The translations under genes were made by a program, and so were the position numbers. The notes under the pieces are model-generated. The model saw only the letters and a list, made by a program, of their open reading frames with translations, was not told where the DNA came from and did not search any database. From the NCBI RefSeq assembly GCF_012844455.2, contig NZ_JABBCQ020000014.1, positions 62,001-126,000 on the forward strand: a stretch of DNA of 64,000 bases. The letters are read 5' to 3'. Source of the stretch: Comamonas suwonensis (GTDB lineage: Bacteria; Pseudomonadota; Gammaproteobacteria; Burkholderiales; Burkholderiaceae_C). Positions 49,890-61,838 of the stretch are shown one piece after another (positions within the stretch are counted from its first letter, which is position 1; every line of letters begins with the position of its first letter).

Positions 49890-51119
49890 TTACGACCGAT
49901 AATCAGCGTTGATAGTCACGTACTCGTGACTCAGATCGCAAGTCCACACGGTCTGCACCGCCTCGCCACGGCCCAGCGACACACGCACCAGGATTTCCTG
50001 CTGCTTCATCACACGCTGGCCATCTTCTTCCTTGTACGAAGGGTTGCGGCCACCGTTGACGACCACATGCACATCGTCCAGATGCAGATCAATTTTGGTC
50101 TGATCCAGATCGGCAATGCCGGCATAACCTACTGCGGCCAGAATGCGGCCCAGATTAGGGTCAGAAGCAAAGAACGCGGTCTTAACCAAAGGCGAATGAG
50201 CAATGGAATACGCAGCCAGTCGACATTCCTCTTCGTTCTTACCGCCTTCAACCTTCACCGTAATGAATTTCGTAGCACCTTCCCCATCACGCACAATGGC
50301 TTGAGCCAGTTTTTGTGCGACTTCCAGCAGCGCAGCCTTGAGCTGTTCGCCTTCGGCGCTGGTCAGCGACATGATCTGCGCATTGCCAGCCTTATGCGTG
50401 GCGATCAGCACAAACGAATCATTGGTGGAGGTATCGCCATCAATGGTCACGCGGTTGAAGGAGCCATCGGCCAGTTGCTTGACCAGCGGCTGCAGCAACT
50501 CAGGGACAATGGCGGCATCTGTCGCCAAAAAGCCCAGCATGGTGGCCATGTTGGGGCGAATCATGCCCGCGCCCTTGCTGATGCCGGTGATGGAGATGGT
50601 CTTGCCACCAATGCTCACACTGCGGCTGAAGGCCTTGGGCAGTGTGTCGGTGGTCATGATGCCTTCGGCAGCCGTGCCCCAGTTATCGGCCTTGGCGGCA
50701 GCGATGGCCTTGGGCAGACCGGCGACGATGCGGTCCACAGGCAGCTCCTCCATGATCACGCCGGTGGAAAAAGGCAGAATCTCGCCCGCCTTCAGGCTCA
50801 GCTCCTTAGCCAGCGCATCGCAGGTAGCGCGCGCATTGGCCAGACCTGCAGCGCCCGTGCCCGCGTTGGCATTACCGGTGTTGATCACCATGGCGCGGAC
50901 GGCGGTAGTCGCAGCCAGATGCTCCTGACAAATCTGCACGGGAGCCGCGCAAAAGCGGTTCTGCGTGAACACACCAGCGACCGATGCACCTTCATCCAAC
51001 AAGAACACCGTCAGGTCCTTGCGATTGGCCTTGCGCACACCAGCTTCGGTAATGCCGATGCGAACGCCATTGATCGCCAGCAGATCAGCAGCAACAGGGG
51101 CGGAGAGATTCACGGGCAT
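49890..51119 (-). CDS. argJ: Bifunctional ornithine acetyltransferase/N-acetylglutamate synthase
   Basis: ArgJ makes ornithine from N-acetylornithine while forming N-acetylglutamate, recycling the acetyl group in arginine synthesis. The 409-residue protein has the self-cleavage site in [19 protein letters not shown] (Ala-Thr bond), plus [18 protein letters not shown] near the start. The ATG of [14 protein letters not shown] is preferred; a start at 51215 would add 32 residues. It lies downstream of secA on the same strand. Confidence 0.94.
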   Translation of the reverse strand: MPVNLSAPVAADLLAINGVRIGITEAGVRKANRKDLTVFLLDEGASVAGVFTQNRFCAAPVQICQEHLAATTAVRAMVINTGNANAGTGAAGLANARATCDALAKELSLKAGEILPFSTGVIMEELPVDRIVAGLPKAIAAAKADNWGTAAEGIMTTDTLPKAFSRSVSIGGKTISITGISKGAGMIRPNMATMLGFLATDAAIVPELLQPLVKQLADGSFNRVTIDGDTSTNDSFVLIATHKAGNAQIMSLTSAEGEQLKAALLEVAQKLAQAIVRDGEGATKFITVKVEGGKNEEECRLAAYSIAHSPLVKTAFFASDPNLGRILAAVGYAGIADLDQTKIDLHLDDVHVVVNGGRNPSYKEEDGQRVMKQQEILVRVSLGRGEAVQTVWTCDLSHEYVTINADYRS

Positions 51120-51225
51120 TGCAATAGTCCTTGTGATTGAGAAAAAACGCGCTCCATTATCGGAACAATCGAGGGCGCGCCGGGCTTTATTCGCATTGCC
51201 TATGTAAAAAGCCACGGCACAAATA

Positions 51226-51250
51226 CAAACACGGGCCTGAGCCCGTGTTG
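51226..51250 (-). terminator. Terminator-like hairpin after secA
   Basis: CAAACACGGGC (51226-51236) and GCCCGTGTTTG-related arms around a CTGA loop form a stem in the 265-bp gap between secA and argJ. A weak T-rich stretch follows on the minus strand. Confidence 0.55.
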
Positions 51251-51297
51251 TGAGTGTCGCCTGCCCCCTTGATCAACCACAGGCCCAGGCCAGAGGC

Positions 51298-51383
51298 GCC
51301 AAGCAAGGGCCGCACTGCAGCGAAGCTGTCGTCACCCTCCCGCGTAGCGAGAGAGTGGGAAGGCGCAAAGCGCCTCAGGAGTG
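51298..51383. repeat. Family B GC-rich 3'-end repeat, copy B5
   Basis: CCAAGCAAGGGCCGC, GCAGCGAAGCTGTCGTC, ACCCTCCCGCGTAGCG, GAAGGCGC and AAAGCGCCTCAGGAG lie here and end about 1 bp before the secA stop. It is the same block order as copies B1, B3 and B4. Confidence 0.7.
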
Positions 51384-51384
51384 A

Positions 51385-54144
<2,760 letters not shown>

Positions 54145-54474
54145 GCGTACGTAGGCACATTACTTCTTGCTTCAAATGCAACAAGCAATGTGTCCAGAAT
54201 CCCTTGATTGTTGGTCTCAGATGGGGCCGTCCCAGAGACAGTCAAGAGCCACACACAAAAAGTGTTGAAAACCTCTTGGCACGCCAAATACAGGAACAGG
54301 ACCAAAAAATGATTCTAACCGCGCAAGCCTGCCTTGGTTTTTCGCTGTTTTAGCGTCTGCTAAGGGATTGCGCTGGAACATGGGAATAGCCAGCCCCACA
54401 GAATTCATTCGGGGCTGGGATAAGCTTGGAACCACTCGTTGCTCCAACTGCCACCCCAACCGTCAGCCCTTCGC
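54145..54474. promoter_or_regulatory. Divergent promoter region of secA and the DUF721/DciA-like gene
   Basis: This 330-bp gap has no credible gene. A TAGAAT-like -10 on the minus strand at 54312-54317 could start secA with a leader of about 160 nt, a length at which translational control would be possible, though no secM-like reading frame was seen. No strong signal for the rightward gene was recognised. Confidence 0.4.
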
Positions 54475-54783
54475 ATGACCATTGTTCGCCGCCATCACGC
54501 TGTTACCGCCCTAAATGCCATGGAGTCCTCTCCCACATTGGCGCGCTTGGCTGCGCTGACGCAGGACTCCAGCAACCGGCTCAAGGCCGTGCTCCCACTG
54601 ATCCCGCCTATGCTTCGCGTGAGCTTGCAGGCCGGCCCTATTGATGGTGACAGCTGGTGTGTGATCGTGAAAAACAATGCCGCTGCCGCTAAAGTGCGCC
54701 AACTGCTGCCAGCAATGGCAGCCCATCTGCGCACCAAAGGCTGGGACGTGAGCACTATCCGCATCAAAGTACAGACCCAATAA
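54475..54783 (+). CDS. DUF721 (DciA-like) protein
   Basis: The 102-residue protein matches the DUF721 domain, whose best studied members (DciA) load the replicative helicase in bacteria without DnaC. Segments such as LLPAMAAHLRTKGWDVSTIR at the C-terminus support the family; the domain is short and weakly conserved. The start is at MTIVRRHHAV; a TTG 36 bases upstream is an alternative. The position divergent from secA is common in betaproteobacteria. Confidence 0.75.
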   Translation: MTIVRRHHAVTALNAMESSPTLARLAALTQDSSNRLKAVLPLIPPMLRVSLQAGPIDGDSWCVIVKNNAAAAKVRQLLPAMAAHLRTKGWDVSTIRIKVQTQ

Positions 54784-54809
54784 GGCTGTTTTAGAAGCAG
54801 GAAAACGCA

Positions 54810-54840
54810 AAAGGTCTCCATAGAGACCTTTTCTATTGTT
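54810..54840 (+). terminator. Terminator of the DUF721/DciA-like gene
   Basis: AAAGGTCTC and GAGACCTTT arms with a CATA loop are followed by TTCTATTGTTTT. It is about 27 bp after the stop. Confidence 0.75.
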
Positions 54841-54849
54841 TTACGCAAA

Positions 54850-54884
54850 GAAAAAGCCCACATGCTTACACATGTGGGCTTATC
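54850..54884 (-). terminator. Terminator of tRNA-Thr
   Basis: Arms AAGCCCACATG and CATGTGGGCTT (loop CTTACA) form an 11-bp stem, followed on the minus strand by TTTTTC. It starts immediately after the 3' end of the tRNA. Confidence 0.85.
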
Positions 54885-54888
54885 TATT

Positions 54889-54964
54889 TGGTGCCGGTTG
54901 TCGGAATCGAACTGACGACCTACCGCTTACAAGGCGGGTGCTCTACCAACTGAGCTAAACCGGC
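54889..54964 (-). tRNA. tRNA-Thr (UGU)
   Basis: The 76-nt gene on the minus strand folds as a cloverleaf: acceptor arms GCCGGTT and AACCGGC, D arm GCTC/GAGC, anticodon arm CCCGC around loop CTTGTAA, T arm GTCAG/CCGAC... with TTCGATT loop, and encoded ACCA at the 3' end. The anticodon is TGT, reading ACA/ACG threonine codons. Its closest likeness is E. coli tRNA-Thr(UGU). Confidence 0.96.
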
Positions 54965-55066
54965 GAAGACTGAATTCTAACGTAGAAAAACAGACCTAAA
55001 AGAAGAAACCCGAAAAATCTTGAATTTGGCTGCAAAAACTAGAAATCCCGGATCTCACACATTTCT

Positions 55067-55600
55067 TTACTTCACACGCGTCAGCGTGGGGCGACCACCT
55101 GCGGGTGGAGGAGTACGAGGCGTGTTATCGCCGTCCGCCCCATCGGCATCTACCTTGACGGGAACCAGCTGCACCACACGTTCATCAGCTGTGTGCTCTT
55201 CAGCAGCCTCAGTGATCTGCTCAGCATCTTGTTCCGAAGCATTAGTGACTTCTGCATCCGCATCGTCTTCCAGCTCATCACCTTCGGGCTGGAAAGCCAT
55301 GCCTTGGCCGGTCTCGCGTGCATAGATGGCCATCACGTTCGCCACGGGAACCATGATGTCTCTGGGCTTGCCGCCGAAACGAGCCTTGAATTCCACGTAT
55401 TCGTTGCCGATCAGCATGCCGCTGGTGGCGTCATAGCTGATGTTGAGCACGATTTGTCCGTCGCGCACAAACTCCATGGGTACCTGGGTCGTGCGATCCA
55501 CGCGCACGGCAATGTGCGGTGTGAGTCCATTGTCGTTACACCACTCGAACAGGGCCCGCAGCAGATACGGACGGGTTGAAGTCGTTTCAGGGGCTGTCAT
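55067..55600 (-). CDS. sspB: ClpXP protease specificity-enhancing factor SspB
   Basis: SspB brings ssrA-tagged proteins to ClpXP. The 177-residue protein has the substrate-binding domain over the first 105 residues (RPYLLRALFEWCNDNGLTPH, VVNIS-like QIVLNISYDATSGMLIGNEY and PRDIMVPVANVMAIYARETG). A long acidic linker follows, then a tail containing RPTLTRVK, the position where ClpX binds. The ATG at 55600 is preceded by AGGAAACGAT. It follows sspA but is separated from it by a hairpin. Confidence 0.93.
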   Translation of the reverse strand: MTAPETTSTRPYLLRALFEWCNDNGLTPHIAVRVDRTTQVPMEFVRDGQIVLNISYDATSGMLIGNEYVEFKARFGGKPRDIMVPVANVMAIYARETGQGMAFQPEGDELEDDADAEVTNASEQDAEQITEAAEEHTADERVVQLVPVKVDADGADGDNTPRTPPPAGGRPTLTRVK

Positions 55601-55640
55601 ATCGTTTCCTGACGAGTCAATTCCAAAAGATTGCGAAGAC

Positions 55641-55684
55641 AAAAAAGCGGGCAGATGAAGGAGCTTCCTTCAGCATGCCCGCTC
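55641..55684 (-). terminator. Hairpin terminator between sspA and sspB
   Basis: GCGGGCA (55647-55653) and TGCCCGC (55676-55682) pair around an inner TGAAGGAG/CTTCCTTCA stem, with a T run on the minus strand. It may partly uncouple sspB from sspA. Confidence 0.75.
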
Positions 55685-55699
55685 GGCGCTCATGTGCAA

Positions 55700-56311
55700 T
55701 TACTTGCGCATGACCTTTTCAGAAGGTGTCAGCGCTTCAATGTAAGCGGGGCGCGAGAAGATGCGCTCGGCGTACTTGAGCAGAGGAGCAGCGTTCTTGG
55801 ACAGCTCGATACCGTAGTAATCCAGGCGCCACAGCAGAGGAGCGATCGCCACGTCCAGCATTGAGAAGTTCTCGCCCATGATGAACTTGTTCTTCAAGAA
55901 GATAGGGGCCATCTGAGTCAGGCGGTCACGGATATGGGCGCGAGCCTTCTCCAGAGCCTTCTCATTACCCTTGACGTTGCGCTCTTCCAGAGTGTTCACG
56001 TGAACGAAAAGCTCTTTTTCAAAGTTCAGCAGGAACAGGCGCACGCGGGCACGGTCCACTGGGTCACCAGGCATCAGCTGGGGATGTGGGAAGCGCTCGT
56101 CAATGTACTCATTGATGATGTTGGACTCGTACAAAATCAGGTCGCGTTCGACCAGAATTGGCACTTGACCATAGGGGTTCATCACGGCGATTTCTTCGGG
56201 CTTGCTGAACAAGTCCACATCGCGGATCTCGAAATCCATGCCTTTTTCAAACAGCACAAAGCGGCAGCGGTGTGAGAAGGGGCAAGTCGTTCCCGAATAA
56301 AGCACCATCAT
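55700..56311 (-). CDS. sspA: Stringent starvation protein A, GST fold
   Basis: SspA binds RNA polymerase and affects stationary-phase and stress gene expression. The 203-residue protein has a thioredoxin-like start LYSGTTCPFSHRCRFVLFEK and a GST helical domain with NEYIDERFPHPQLMPGDPVD. The start is MMVLYSG. It is followed by sspB and precedes the pet operon in this order, the usual betaproteobacterial arrangement. Confidence 0.93.
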   Translation of the reverse strand: MMVLYSGTTCPFSHRCRFVLFEKGMDFEIRDVDLFSKPEEIAVMNPYGQVPILVERDLILYESNIINEYIDERFPHPQLMPGDPVDRARVRLFLLNFEKELFVHVNTLEERNVKGNEKALEKARAHIRDRLTQMAPIFLKNKFIMGENFSMLDVAIAPLLWRLDYYGIELSKNAAPLLKYAERIFSRPAYIEALTPSEKVMRK

Positions 56312-56331
56312 GGTGGAGACTCCTAAAAATC

Positions 56332-56366
56332 AAAAAGAGTGGGTTGCCCACGGCACCCCACTCTGC
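56332..56366 (-). terminator. Terminator of the pet operon
   Basis: Arms AGAGTGGG (56336-56343) and CCCACTCT (56357-56364) pair. On the minus strand TTTTTGATTTTT follows. It lies between petC and sspA. Confidence 0.7.
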
Positions 56367-56410
56367 ACTAACACGGTTTGGTGCAGATGGTATCTGCACG
56401 GCAGCAAAAC

Positions 56411-57166
56411 TTACTTCACGTCTTTCCAGAACGCGGCATTCAGGCGCCAGGCCACAAAGATGAAGAGGCCCAGGAAAATCAGAACACCCACGCCGATACG
56501 GGTACGAGTGTTTTGGGCTGGTTCTCCCATCCATTGCAGGTAATTGACCAGATCGCCAACGGCCTGATCGTACTGCACTGCGCTCATCTTGCCAGGGGAC
56601 ACCTGCTCCCAACCCTTAAAGACTTGGGTCTTAGTGCCATGGTCGTCATGCTCTTCAAAGATGGCGCGGCGCTCGCCTTGCAGCTCCCACAAGGCATGCG
56701 GCATGCCTACGCTTGGAAAGGCGAGATTATTCCAGCCTGTGGCCTTGGTGTCATCTTTATAGAAAGTACGCAAGAAGGTGTACAGGTAATCTGCACCTGA
56801 ACCACCCGAGCCTGCACGCGAGCGCGCAATCACGGTCAGATCGGGTGGATTGGCACCAAACCACTCCTTGGCTTCCTTGGGATCAATAGCAGCCTTCATG
56901 GTTTCGCCCACTTTGGTGGTCGTAAACAGAAGGTTGTCCTTGATTTCCTGCTCGGTCAGGCCAATGTCCTTCAGGCGGTTAAAGCGCATGAAGGCGGCAG
57001 AGTGACAGCTCAGGCAGTAGTTAACAAAGATCTTGGCGCCATTTTGCAAAGACGCCATGTCGGTGGTGTTGACCGGAGCCTTGTCCCAGTGAATGCCACC
57101 CTCGGAGGCGTGAGCGCCCCCCACGATACCCAGAGCCGCAACCAGGGTCAGAATCAGTTTCTTCAT
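56411..57166 (-). CDS. petC: Cytochrome c1 of the bc1 complex
   Basis: The 251-residue precursor starts MKKLILTLVAALGIVGGAHA, a signal peptide, and has the haem site VNYCLSCHSAAFMRFNRL near residue 50 and a C-terminal membrane anchor (RIGVGVLIFLGLFIFVAWRL). Cytochrome c1 passes electrons from the Rieske centre to soluble cytochrome c. It is the last gene of petABC. Confidence 0.96.
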   Translation of the reverse strand: MKKLILTLVAALGIVGGAHASEGGIHWDKAPVNTTDMASLQNGAKIFVNYCLSCHSAAFMRFNRLKDIGLTEQEIKDNLLFTTTKVGETMKAAIDPKEAKEWFGANPPDLTVIARSRAGSGGSGADYLYTFLRTFYKDDTKATGWNNLAFPSVGMPHALWELQGERRAIFEEHDDHGTKTQVFKGWEQVSPGKMSAVQYDQAVGDLVNYLQWMGEPAQNTRTRIGVGVLIFLGLFIFVAWRLNAAFWKDVK

Positions 57167-57183
57167 TCTTGTTCTCTCCCGCT

Positions 57184-58599
57184 TCAGTGTGGCTTGAAAG
57201 TCACGCGATCAGGCACCGGCTTGGGTTCACCCAAGCGGCTCCACCAGGGCATGAGCAGGAAGAAGCCAAAGTAGAACAGTGTTCCGACCTGAGACACCTT
57301 CTCGCCAATGGGCGATGGAGGCTGAACGCCCAGGTAAGCCAGGACCACAAAGTTCACCACGAACACTGCGTACACATACTTGTGCCAGCTTGGACGGTAG
57401 CGGATCGACTTGACCGGGCTGCAATCGAGCCATGGCAAGGCAAACAGGATGATGACCGCACCACCCATGACCACGACGCCCCAGAACTTGGCATCAATGG
57501 ACAGCATCATCGCAATCGCGCCCAGCGCAACCACGGTGACAGCGCCCTTGGCAAAGCCTGGCAAACGCGACTTCAGCACACCGAAGCCAGCACCCAGAAC
57601 CACGCAAGCGATCAAAACGTACATCATCTCGCCAGTAATGGCACGCAACATCGAGTAGAAGGGCGTGAAGTACCAGACAGGCGCAATGTGGTTAGGCGTC
57701 TTGAGCGAGTCGGCGGGAATGAAGTTGTTGTACTCCAGGAAGTAACCACCGAACTCAGGCGCAAAGAACACCACGGCCGAGAACAGGAACAGGAACACAG
57801 TCACGCCAAAAATGTCGTGCACGGTGTAGTAGGGATGGAAAGGAATGCCATCCAGCGGATTACCCTTGGCATCCTTGGGCGCGTTGGGGCCCTTGATTTC
57901 AATGCCATCAGGGTTGTTGGAGCCCACATCGTGCAGCGCCAGCAAGTGCGCAACCACCAGCCCCAGCAGCACCAGAGGCACGGCAATCACGTGGAAACTG
58001 AAGAAGCGGTTTAGCGTCGCATCACCCACCACATAGTCACCGCGGATCAGCAAAGCCAGATCAGGGCCAACAAATGGAATGGCCGAGAACAGGTTCACGA
58101 TCACTTGGGCGCCCCAGTACGACATCTGGCCCCATGGCAGCAGGTAGCCCATGAAGGCTTCAGCCATCAGCACCAGGAAGATTGCACAGCCAAAGATCCA
58201 GACCAGCTCTCGCGGCTTACGGTAAGAACCGTACAGAAGCCCGCGGAACATGTGCAGATAGACAACGACAAAGAACGCTGAGGCGCCTGTCGAATGCATA
58301 TAGCGAATCAGCCAACCCCAGGGCACATCTCGCATGATGTACTCGACCGAAGCGAACGCTTTATCAGCGTCTGGCTTGTAGTGCATCACCAGAAAGATCC
58401 CGGTGACGATCTGGATCACCAGCACCAGCAGCGCCAGTGAGCCGAAGATGTACCAGAAGTTGAAGTTTTTAGGAGCGTAGTACTCCGACATGTGGACGCG
58501 GTAGGCGTCGAACGCTGTCGGAAAACGGTTCTCCATCCAGTTCATAGCCTTCGCTCCAGTGGTGGAGTTCGGGTCAATTTGCTTGAATTCGTGGGCCAT
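57184..58599 (-). CDS. petB: Cytochrome b of the bc1 complex
   Basis: The 471-residue protein has about eight membrane helices and the quinol-site PEF-type loop in VFFAPEFGGYFLEYNN. The two haem histidine pairs are in VMHYKPDADKAFASV, HMFRGLLYGSYRKPREL-type sequence and FFSFHVIAVPLVLLGLVVAH. Length is slightly above the usual because the C-terminus is extended. It lies between petA (14-bp gap) and petC (17-bp gap) in one operon. Confidence 0.96.
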   Translation of the reverse strand: MAHEFKQIDPNSTTGAKAMNWMENRFPTAFDAYRVHMSEYYAPKNFNFWYIFGSLALLVLVIQIVTGIFLVMHYKPDADKAFASVEYIMRDVPWGWLIRYMHSTGASAFFVVVYLHMFRGLLYGSYRKPRELVWIFGCAIFLVLMAEAFMGYLLPWGQMSYWGAQVIVNLFSAIPFVGPDLALLIRGDYVVGDATLNRFFSFHVIAVPLVLLGLVVAHLLALHDVGSNNPDGIEIKGPNAPKDAKGNPLDGIPFHPYYTVHDIFGVTVFLFLFSAVVFFAPEFGGYFLEYNNFIPADSLKTPNHIAPVWYFTPFYSMLRAITGEMMYVLIACVVLGAGFGVLKSRLPGFAKGAVTVVALGAIAMMLSIDAKFWGVVVMGGAVIILFALPWLDCSPVKSIRYRPSWHKYVYAVFVVNFVVLAYLGVQPPSPIGEKVSQVGTLFYFGFFLLMPWWSRLGEPKPVPDRVTFKPH

Positions 58600-58613
58600 T
58601 GTTCTTGTCTCCC

Positions 58614-59216
58614 TCAGGCAGCCTTGGTGTCTTCACCAATCAGCAGCTTGGTGTCGGACAGATACATATGCGGCGGCACTTGCAGGTTGTCAGGTGCTGG
58701 CTTGTTCTTGAACACCCGGCCGGCCATGTCGAAAGTCGAGCCATGGCAGGGGCACAGGAAGCCGCCCTTCCAGTCAGCTGGCAGCGATGGCTGAGGGCCG
58801 GCTACAAACTTATCGGTCGGAGAGCAACCCAGATGGGTGCAGATACCGACCACCACCAGAACCTCTGGTTTGATGGAGCGTGCTTCGTTCATCGCATAAG
58901 GCGGGGTGAACTCATCTGGGTGGCGTGCAGATTTTGGATCCGCCAGCTCAGCGTCCAGAGTCGGCAACTCCTTGAGCTGCTCGGGTGTGCGCTTGATGAT
59001 CCACACTGGCTTGCCTCGCCACTCAACAGTGAGCTTCTCACCCTCCTTGAGGGCTGAAATATCAACCTCGACAGCAGCGCCTGCCGCTTTGGCTTTTTCA
59101 GAAGGCTGAAAGGAGCTCACAAAAGGGACGGCTGTCGCCACACCGCCCACGGCACCAGCACAGGCTGACGTGATGATCCACGTGCGCTTGCTGGAGTCGA
59201 CTGGAGAGTCACTCAT
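58614..59216 (-). CDS. petA: Rieske iron-sulfur protein of the bc1 complex
   Basis: The 200-residue protein has the Rieske ligands CTHLGCSPTDKF and CPCHGSTFDMAGRV. The N-terminus reads SKRTWIITSACAGAVGG, a Tat-like anchor in which the usual RR is KR. It transfers electrons from ubiquinol to cytochrome c1. It is the first gene of leftward petABC. The start is MSDSPVDSS at 59216. Confidence 0.95.
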   Translation of the reverse strand: MSDSPVDSSKRTWIITSACAGAVGGVATAVPFVSSFQPSEKAKAAGAAVEVDISALKEGEKLTVEWRGKPVWIIKRTPEQLKELPTLDAELADPKSARHPDEFTPPYAMNEARSIKPEVLVVVGICTHLGCSPTDKFVAGPQPSLPADWKGGFLCPCHGSTFDMAGRVFKNKPAPDNLQVPPHMYLSDTKLLIGEDTKAA

Positions 59217-59365
59217 GGATTTCCTCGAAGTACATCGCTTGATTTGGGGTCAACTGAGAATTCTAGCGGCGGGATCATGGTTATTCCAGTCCCAGTCCGA
59301 CGTTGACAAGTGCCAAAGTCACGCAATACTGCGCTATCTCAAACTCTCAGTGACTGGACCTGCTT

Positions 59366-59800
59366 ATGGGCATGATGCAAGAATTCCGCGAATTCGCAAT
59401 CAAGGGAAACGTGATGGATCTGGCCGTGGGTGTGATCATCGGCGGTGCATTCGGAAAGATTGTGGACTCCGTTGTCAGCGATCTCATCATGCCTCTGGTG
59501 GGATTGGTCTTTGGCAAGCTGGATTTTTCCAATCTGTTTGTCGTCTTGGGCACGATACCGGACGGAATTCCGCGCACTCTGGATGCGCTCAAGAAAGCCG
59601 GAATCCCTGTCTTTGCCTATGGCAACTTCATCACCGTGGCCGTCAACTTCCTCATTCTGGCTTTCATCATTTTCATGATGATCAAGCAAGTCAACCGCCT
59701 CAAGCGCGAAGCACCTGCTGCGCCAGAAGCAGCGCCAACTACTCCTGAAGACATTCAACTGCTGCGCGAAATCCGCGATAGTCTGAACCGAAAGCAATAG
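59366..59800 (+). CDS. mscL: Large-conductance mechanosensitive channel
   Basis: The 144-residue protein begins [20 protein letters not shown] and has the two helices of MscL ([20 protein letters not shown] and [20 protein letters not shown]). It opens under hypo-osmotic stress and releases solutes. It reads rightward, divergent from petA, and ends before a strong terminator. Confidence 0.97.
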   Translation: MGMMQEFREFAIKGNVMDLAVGVIIGGAFGKIVDSVVSDLIMPLVGLVFGKLDFSNLFVVLGTIPDGIPRTLDALKKAGIPVFAYGNFITVAVNFLILAFIIFMMIKQVNRLKREAPAAPEAAPTTPEDIQLLREIRDSLNRKQ

Positions 59801-59815
59801 ACGCCAGCGCCCATG

Positions 59816-59852
59816 AAAAAAGCCTGCCGAAGTGACTTCGGCAGGCTTTTTT
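59816..59852. terminator. Terminator after mscL
   Basis: Arms AAAAAAGCCTGCCGAAGT and ACTTCGGCAGGCTTTTTT around a single base form an 18-bp stem between the convergent mscL and pdxA genes. Confidence 0.9.
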
Positions 59853-59899
59853 CATGTTTGGGATGGTCTGGAAAACGGCTGAGCTACAACGGCGAGCTG

Positions 59900-60964
59900 C
59901 TAGCGGCCAAGACTGCGCGCCATATGCACGGCTTCGAGCAAACTGGCTTCATCGGCCACGCCCTGCCCGGCAATATCAAAAGCCGTTCCATGATCTGGAC
60001 TGGTACGAACCAGCGGCAATCCGAGAGTCACGTTGACCCCTTTTTCCACACCCAAATATTTGACTGGGATCAACCCTTGGTCGTGGTACATCGCCAACAC
60101 AACGTCAAATTCACCGGTTTTGGCCGCAGTGCTACGGGCTCGCATGAACACGGTATCGGGCGCAAAAGGGCCAGCCACATCCATACCTTCGGCCTGCGCC
60201 TGCTCAATGGCCGGGACGATGATCTCGATTTCTTCACGGCCAAAAATACCGCCCTCGCCTGCGTGCGGGTTGAGCCCGGCCACGGCAATGCGAGGAGCAC
60301 GGCCCAGACTTTTGCTCAGCGCCTGATGTGTGATGCGCAGAGTTTGTAAAACCTGAGGCTGGGTCACGGCATTGATGGCATCGCGCAGTGAGACATGGAT
60401 GCTGACCAGCACGGTGCGCAGTTCATCATTGGCCAGCATCATGCGCACGGGCATCTGCTCAAGACCCACGCTCGCATGGGCTGCCGCCTCAGCCTGCAGC
60501 AGCTCGGTATGACCAGGGAAAGTCACGCCGGCCAGATGCAGCGCCTCTTTGTGCAAAGGCGCTGTCACCAGCGCTGCAATATCGCCCCGCAACGCCGCTT
60601 GCGCAGCCCAGACCACGCATTGCGCTGCCGCCTGCCCTGCCTCTGCGGAGATCTGGCCGTAAGGCTGCGGCCCGGCCAGCCCCGGCAGGTTCAACAAAGG
60701 GATAGTGCCTTCGGGGATAGACCAGACATCGGCCGGTGCATCAATCACCGCCACGGGCTGGGCCAAGCCTGGCTCACCTTGGGCATCTCTGGCTGCCAGT
60801 GCGGTGGCGCGGCGCAGCGTCTGCAACTCGCCCACCACAAAACAGCCGCGCATGGCCTGAGGTGCTGCTTTAAAAGCCTTGGCAATGATTTCCGGGCCAA
60901 TGCCTGCGCAGTCACCCTGGGTGATGGCGATGGCTTTGGCAGTTGTTGATTCAGAAGCAGACAT
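59900..60964 (-). CDS. pdxA: 4-hydroxythreonine-4-phosphate dehydrogenase
   Basis: PdxA oxidises 4-phosphohydroxy-L-threonine for vitamin B6 synthesis. The 354-residue protein has the opening ITQGDCAGIGPEIIAKAF and the metal and substrate segments including FPGHTELLQAEAAAH and MYHDQGLIPVKYLGVEKGVN. The ATG at MSASESTTAKA is preferred; a TTG three codons upstream is possible. It is leftward and stands apart from the Nif3-like gene by about 70 bp. Confidence 0.94.
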   Translation of the reverse strand: MSASESTTAKAIAITQGDCAGIGPEIIAKAFKAAPQAMRGCFVVGELQTLRRATALAARDAQGEPGLAQPVAVIDAPADVWSIPEGTIPLLNLPGLAGPQPYGQISAEAGQAAAQCVVWAAQAALRGDIAALVTAPLHKEALHLAGVTFPGHTELLQAEAAAHASVGLEQMPVRMMLANDELRTVLVSIHVSLRDAINAVTQPQVLQTLRITHQALSKSLGRAPRIAVAGLNPHAGEGGIFGREEIEIIVPAIEQAQAEGMDVAGPFAPDTVFMRARSTAAKTGEFDVVLAMYHDQGLIPVKYLGVEKGVNVTLGLPLVRTSPDHGTAFDIAGQGVADEASLLEAVHMARSLGR

Positions 60965-61030
60965 ATAGATCAAAATTGCTTGAAACCAATTATGGATAAG
61001 CGCAAGCCGCTATCAGAAATGATGAAAAAC
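60962..61030. repeat. Degenerate family A repeat, copy A9
   Basis: AAATTGCTTGAAACC and GATAAGCGCAAGCCGCTATC resemble the family A arms. The match is partial and the copy overlaps the first codon region of pdxA. Confidence 0.3.
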
Positions 61031-61035
61031 AGTGC

Positions 61036-61788
61036 TTATGCAGGGTTCTCAATTTCAATGAACTGGTGCTCCAGCCCGCACTCGCGGGCCACATGCGCGA
61101 CCACAGCCGGTGCACCATAGCGCTCGGTGGCATGGTGGCCTGCGGCGATAAAGCTCACGCCCATCTCGCGGGCCAGATGCATCTGGGGCTCTGAAATTTC
61201 GCCCGTTATGTAGGCATCCGCTCCCGCTGCAATGGCGGATTCAAAAAAGCCTTGCGCCCCACCCGTGCACCAGGCCAGCTTGCGAACAGGCTTTTGCACA
61301 TCACCACTCACCAGGGTGGCCTTGCGCCCCAGCACCGCCTGCACATGCTCGTTCAGCGCTGTGGCATTGGCAAAGTCCACATCAGCGAGCCAGCCCAGAT
61401 TTTGCTCGCCAAATGCGGCTTGGCCTTGCACGCCAAGCTTTACGCCCAGTTGTGCGTTATTGCCCAGTTCGGAGTGCGCGTCCAGCGGCAAATGATAGGC
61501 AAACAGATTGATGTCATGGGCCATCAACAGACGGATGCGCTCTTTGAGCCAGCCAGTGATACGCCCATCCATGCCCTTCCAGAACAGGCCGTGGTGCACA
61601 AAGATCGCGTCTGCCTTGGCGTCAATCGCCGCCTCAATCAAGGCACGACTGGCCGTCACGCCACTGACAATGCGGCGAATTTCGCTCTTGCCTTCAACCT
61701 GCAGGCCGTTGGGCCCGTAGTCTTTGAAGCGCTCGGGCTGCAGCAGCCCATTGAAGACGGATAGCAGGTGGTTTCGCTCAATGCTCAT
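61036..61788 (-). CDS. Nif3-like dinuclear metal-centre protein
   Basis: The 250-residue protein begins MSIERNHLLSVFNGLLQPER and has metal-binding HHGLFWKGM near residue 67 and the C-terminal AAGHHATERYGAPAVVAHVA. Members of the Nif3/YbgI family form hexameric rings with a two-metal centre; GTP cyclohydrolase-like activity has been suggested but the role is not clear. It is leftward, 70 bp from pdxA. Confidence 0.9.
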   Translation of the reverse strand: MSIERNHLLSVFNGLLQPERFKDYGPNGLQVEGKSEIRRIVSGVTASRALIEAAIDAKADAIFVHHGLFWKGMDGRITGWLKERIRLLMAHDINLFAYHLPLDAHSELGNNAQLGVKLGVQGQAAFGEQNLGWLADVDFANATALNEHVQAVLGRKATLVSGDVQKPVRKLAWCTGGAQGFFESAIAAGADAYITGEISEPQMHLAREMGVSFIAAGHHATERYGAPAVVAHVARECGLEHQFIEIENPA

Positions 61789-61838
61789 GCTGCGATTGTG
61801 ACTGACAGAGCATGGCCCTGAGTCCGCCCGCCAGGCAC

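Noticed and set aside
54312..54317. Strong secA promoter
   Set aside because: TAGAAT is present but no matching -35 or extended -10 was found, so it is kept only as a remark in the intergenic entry.
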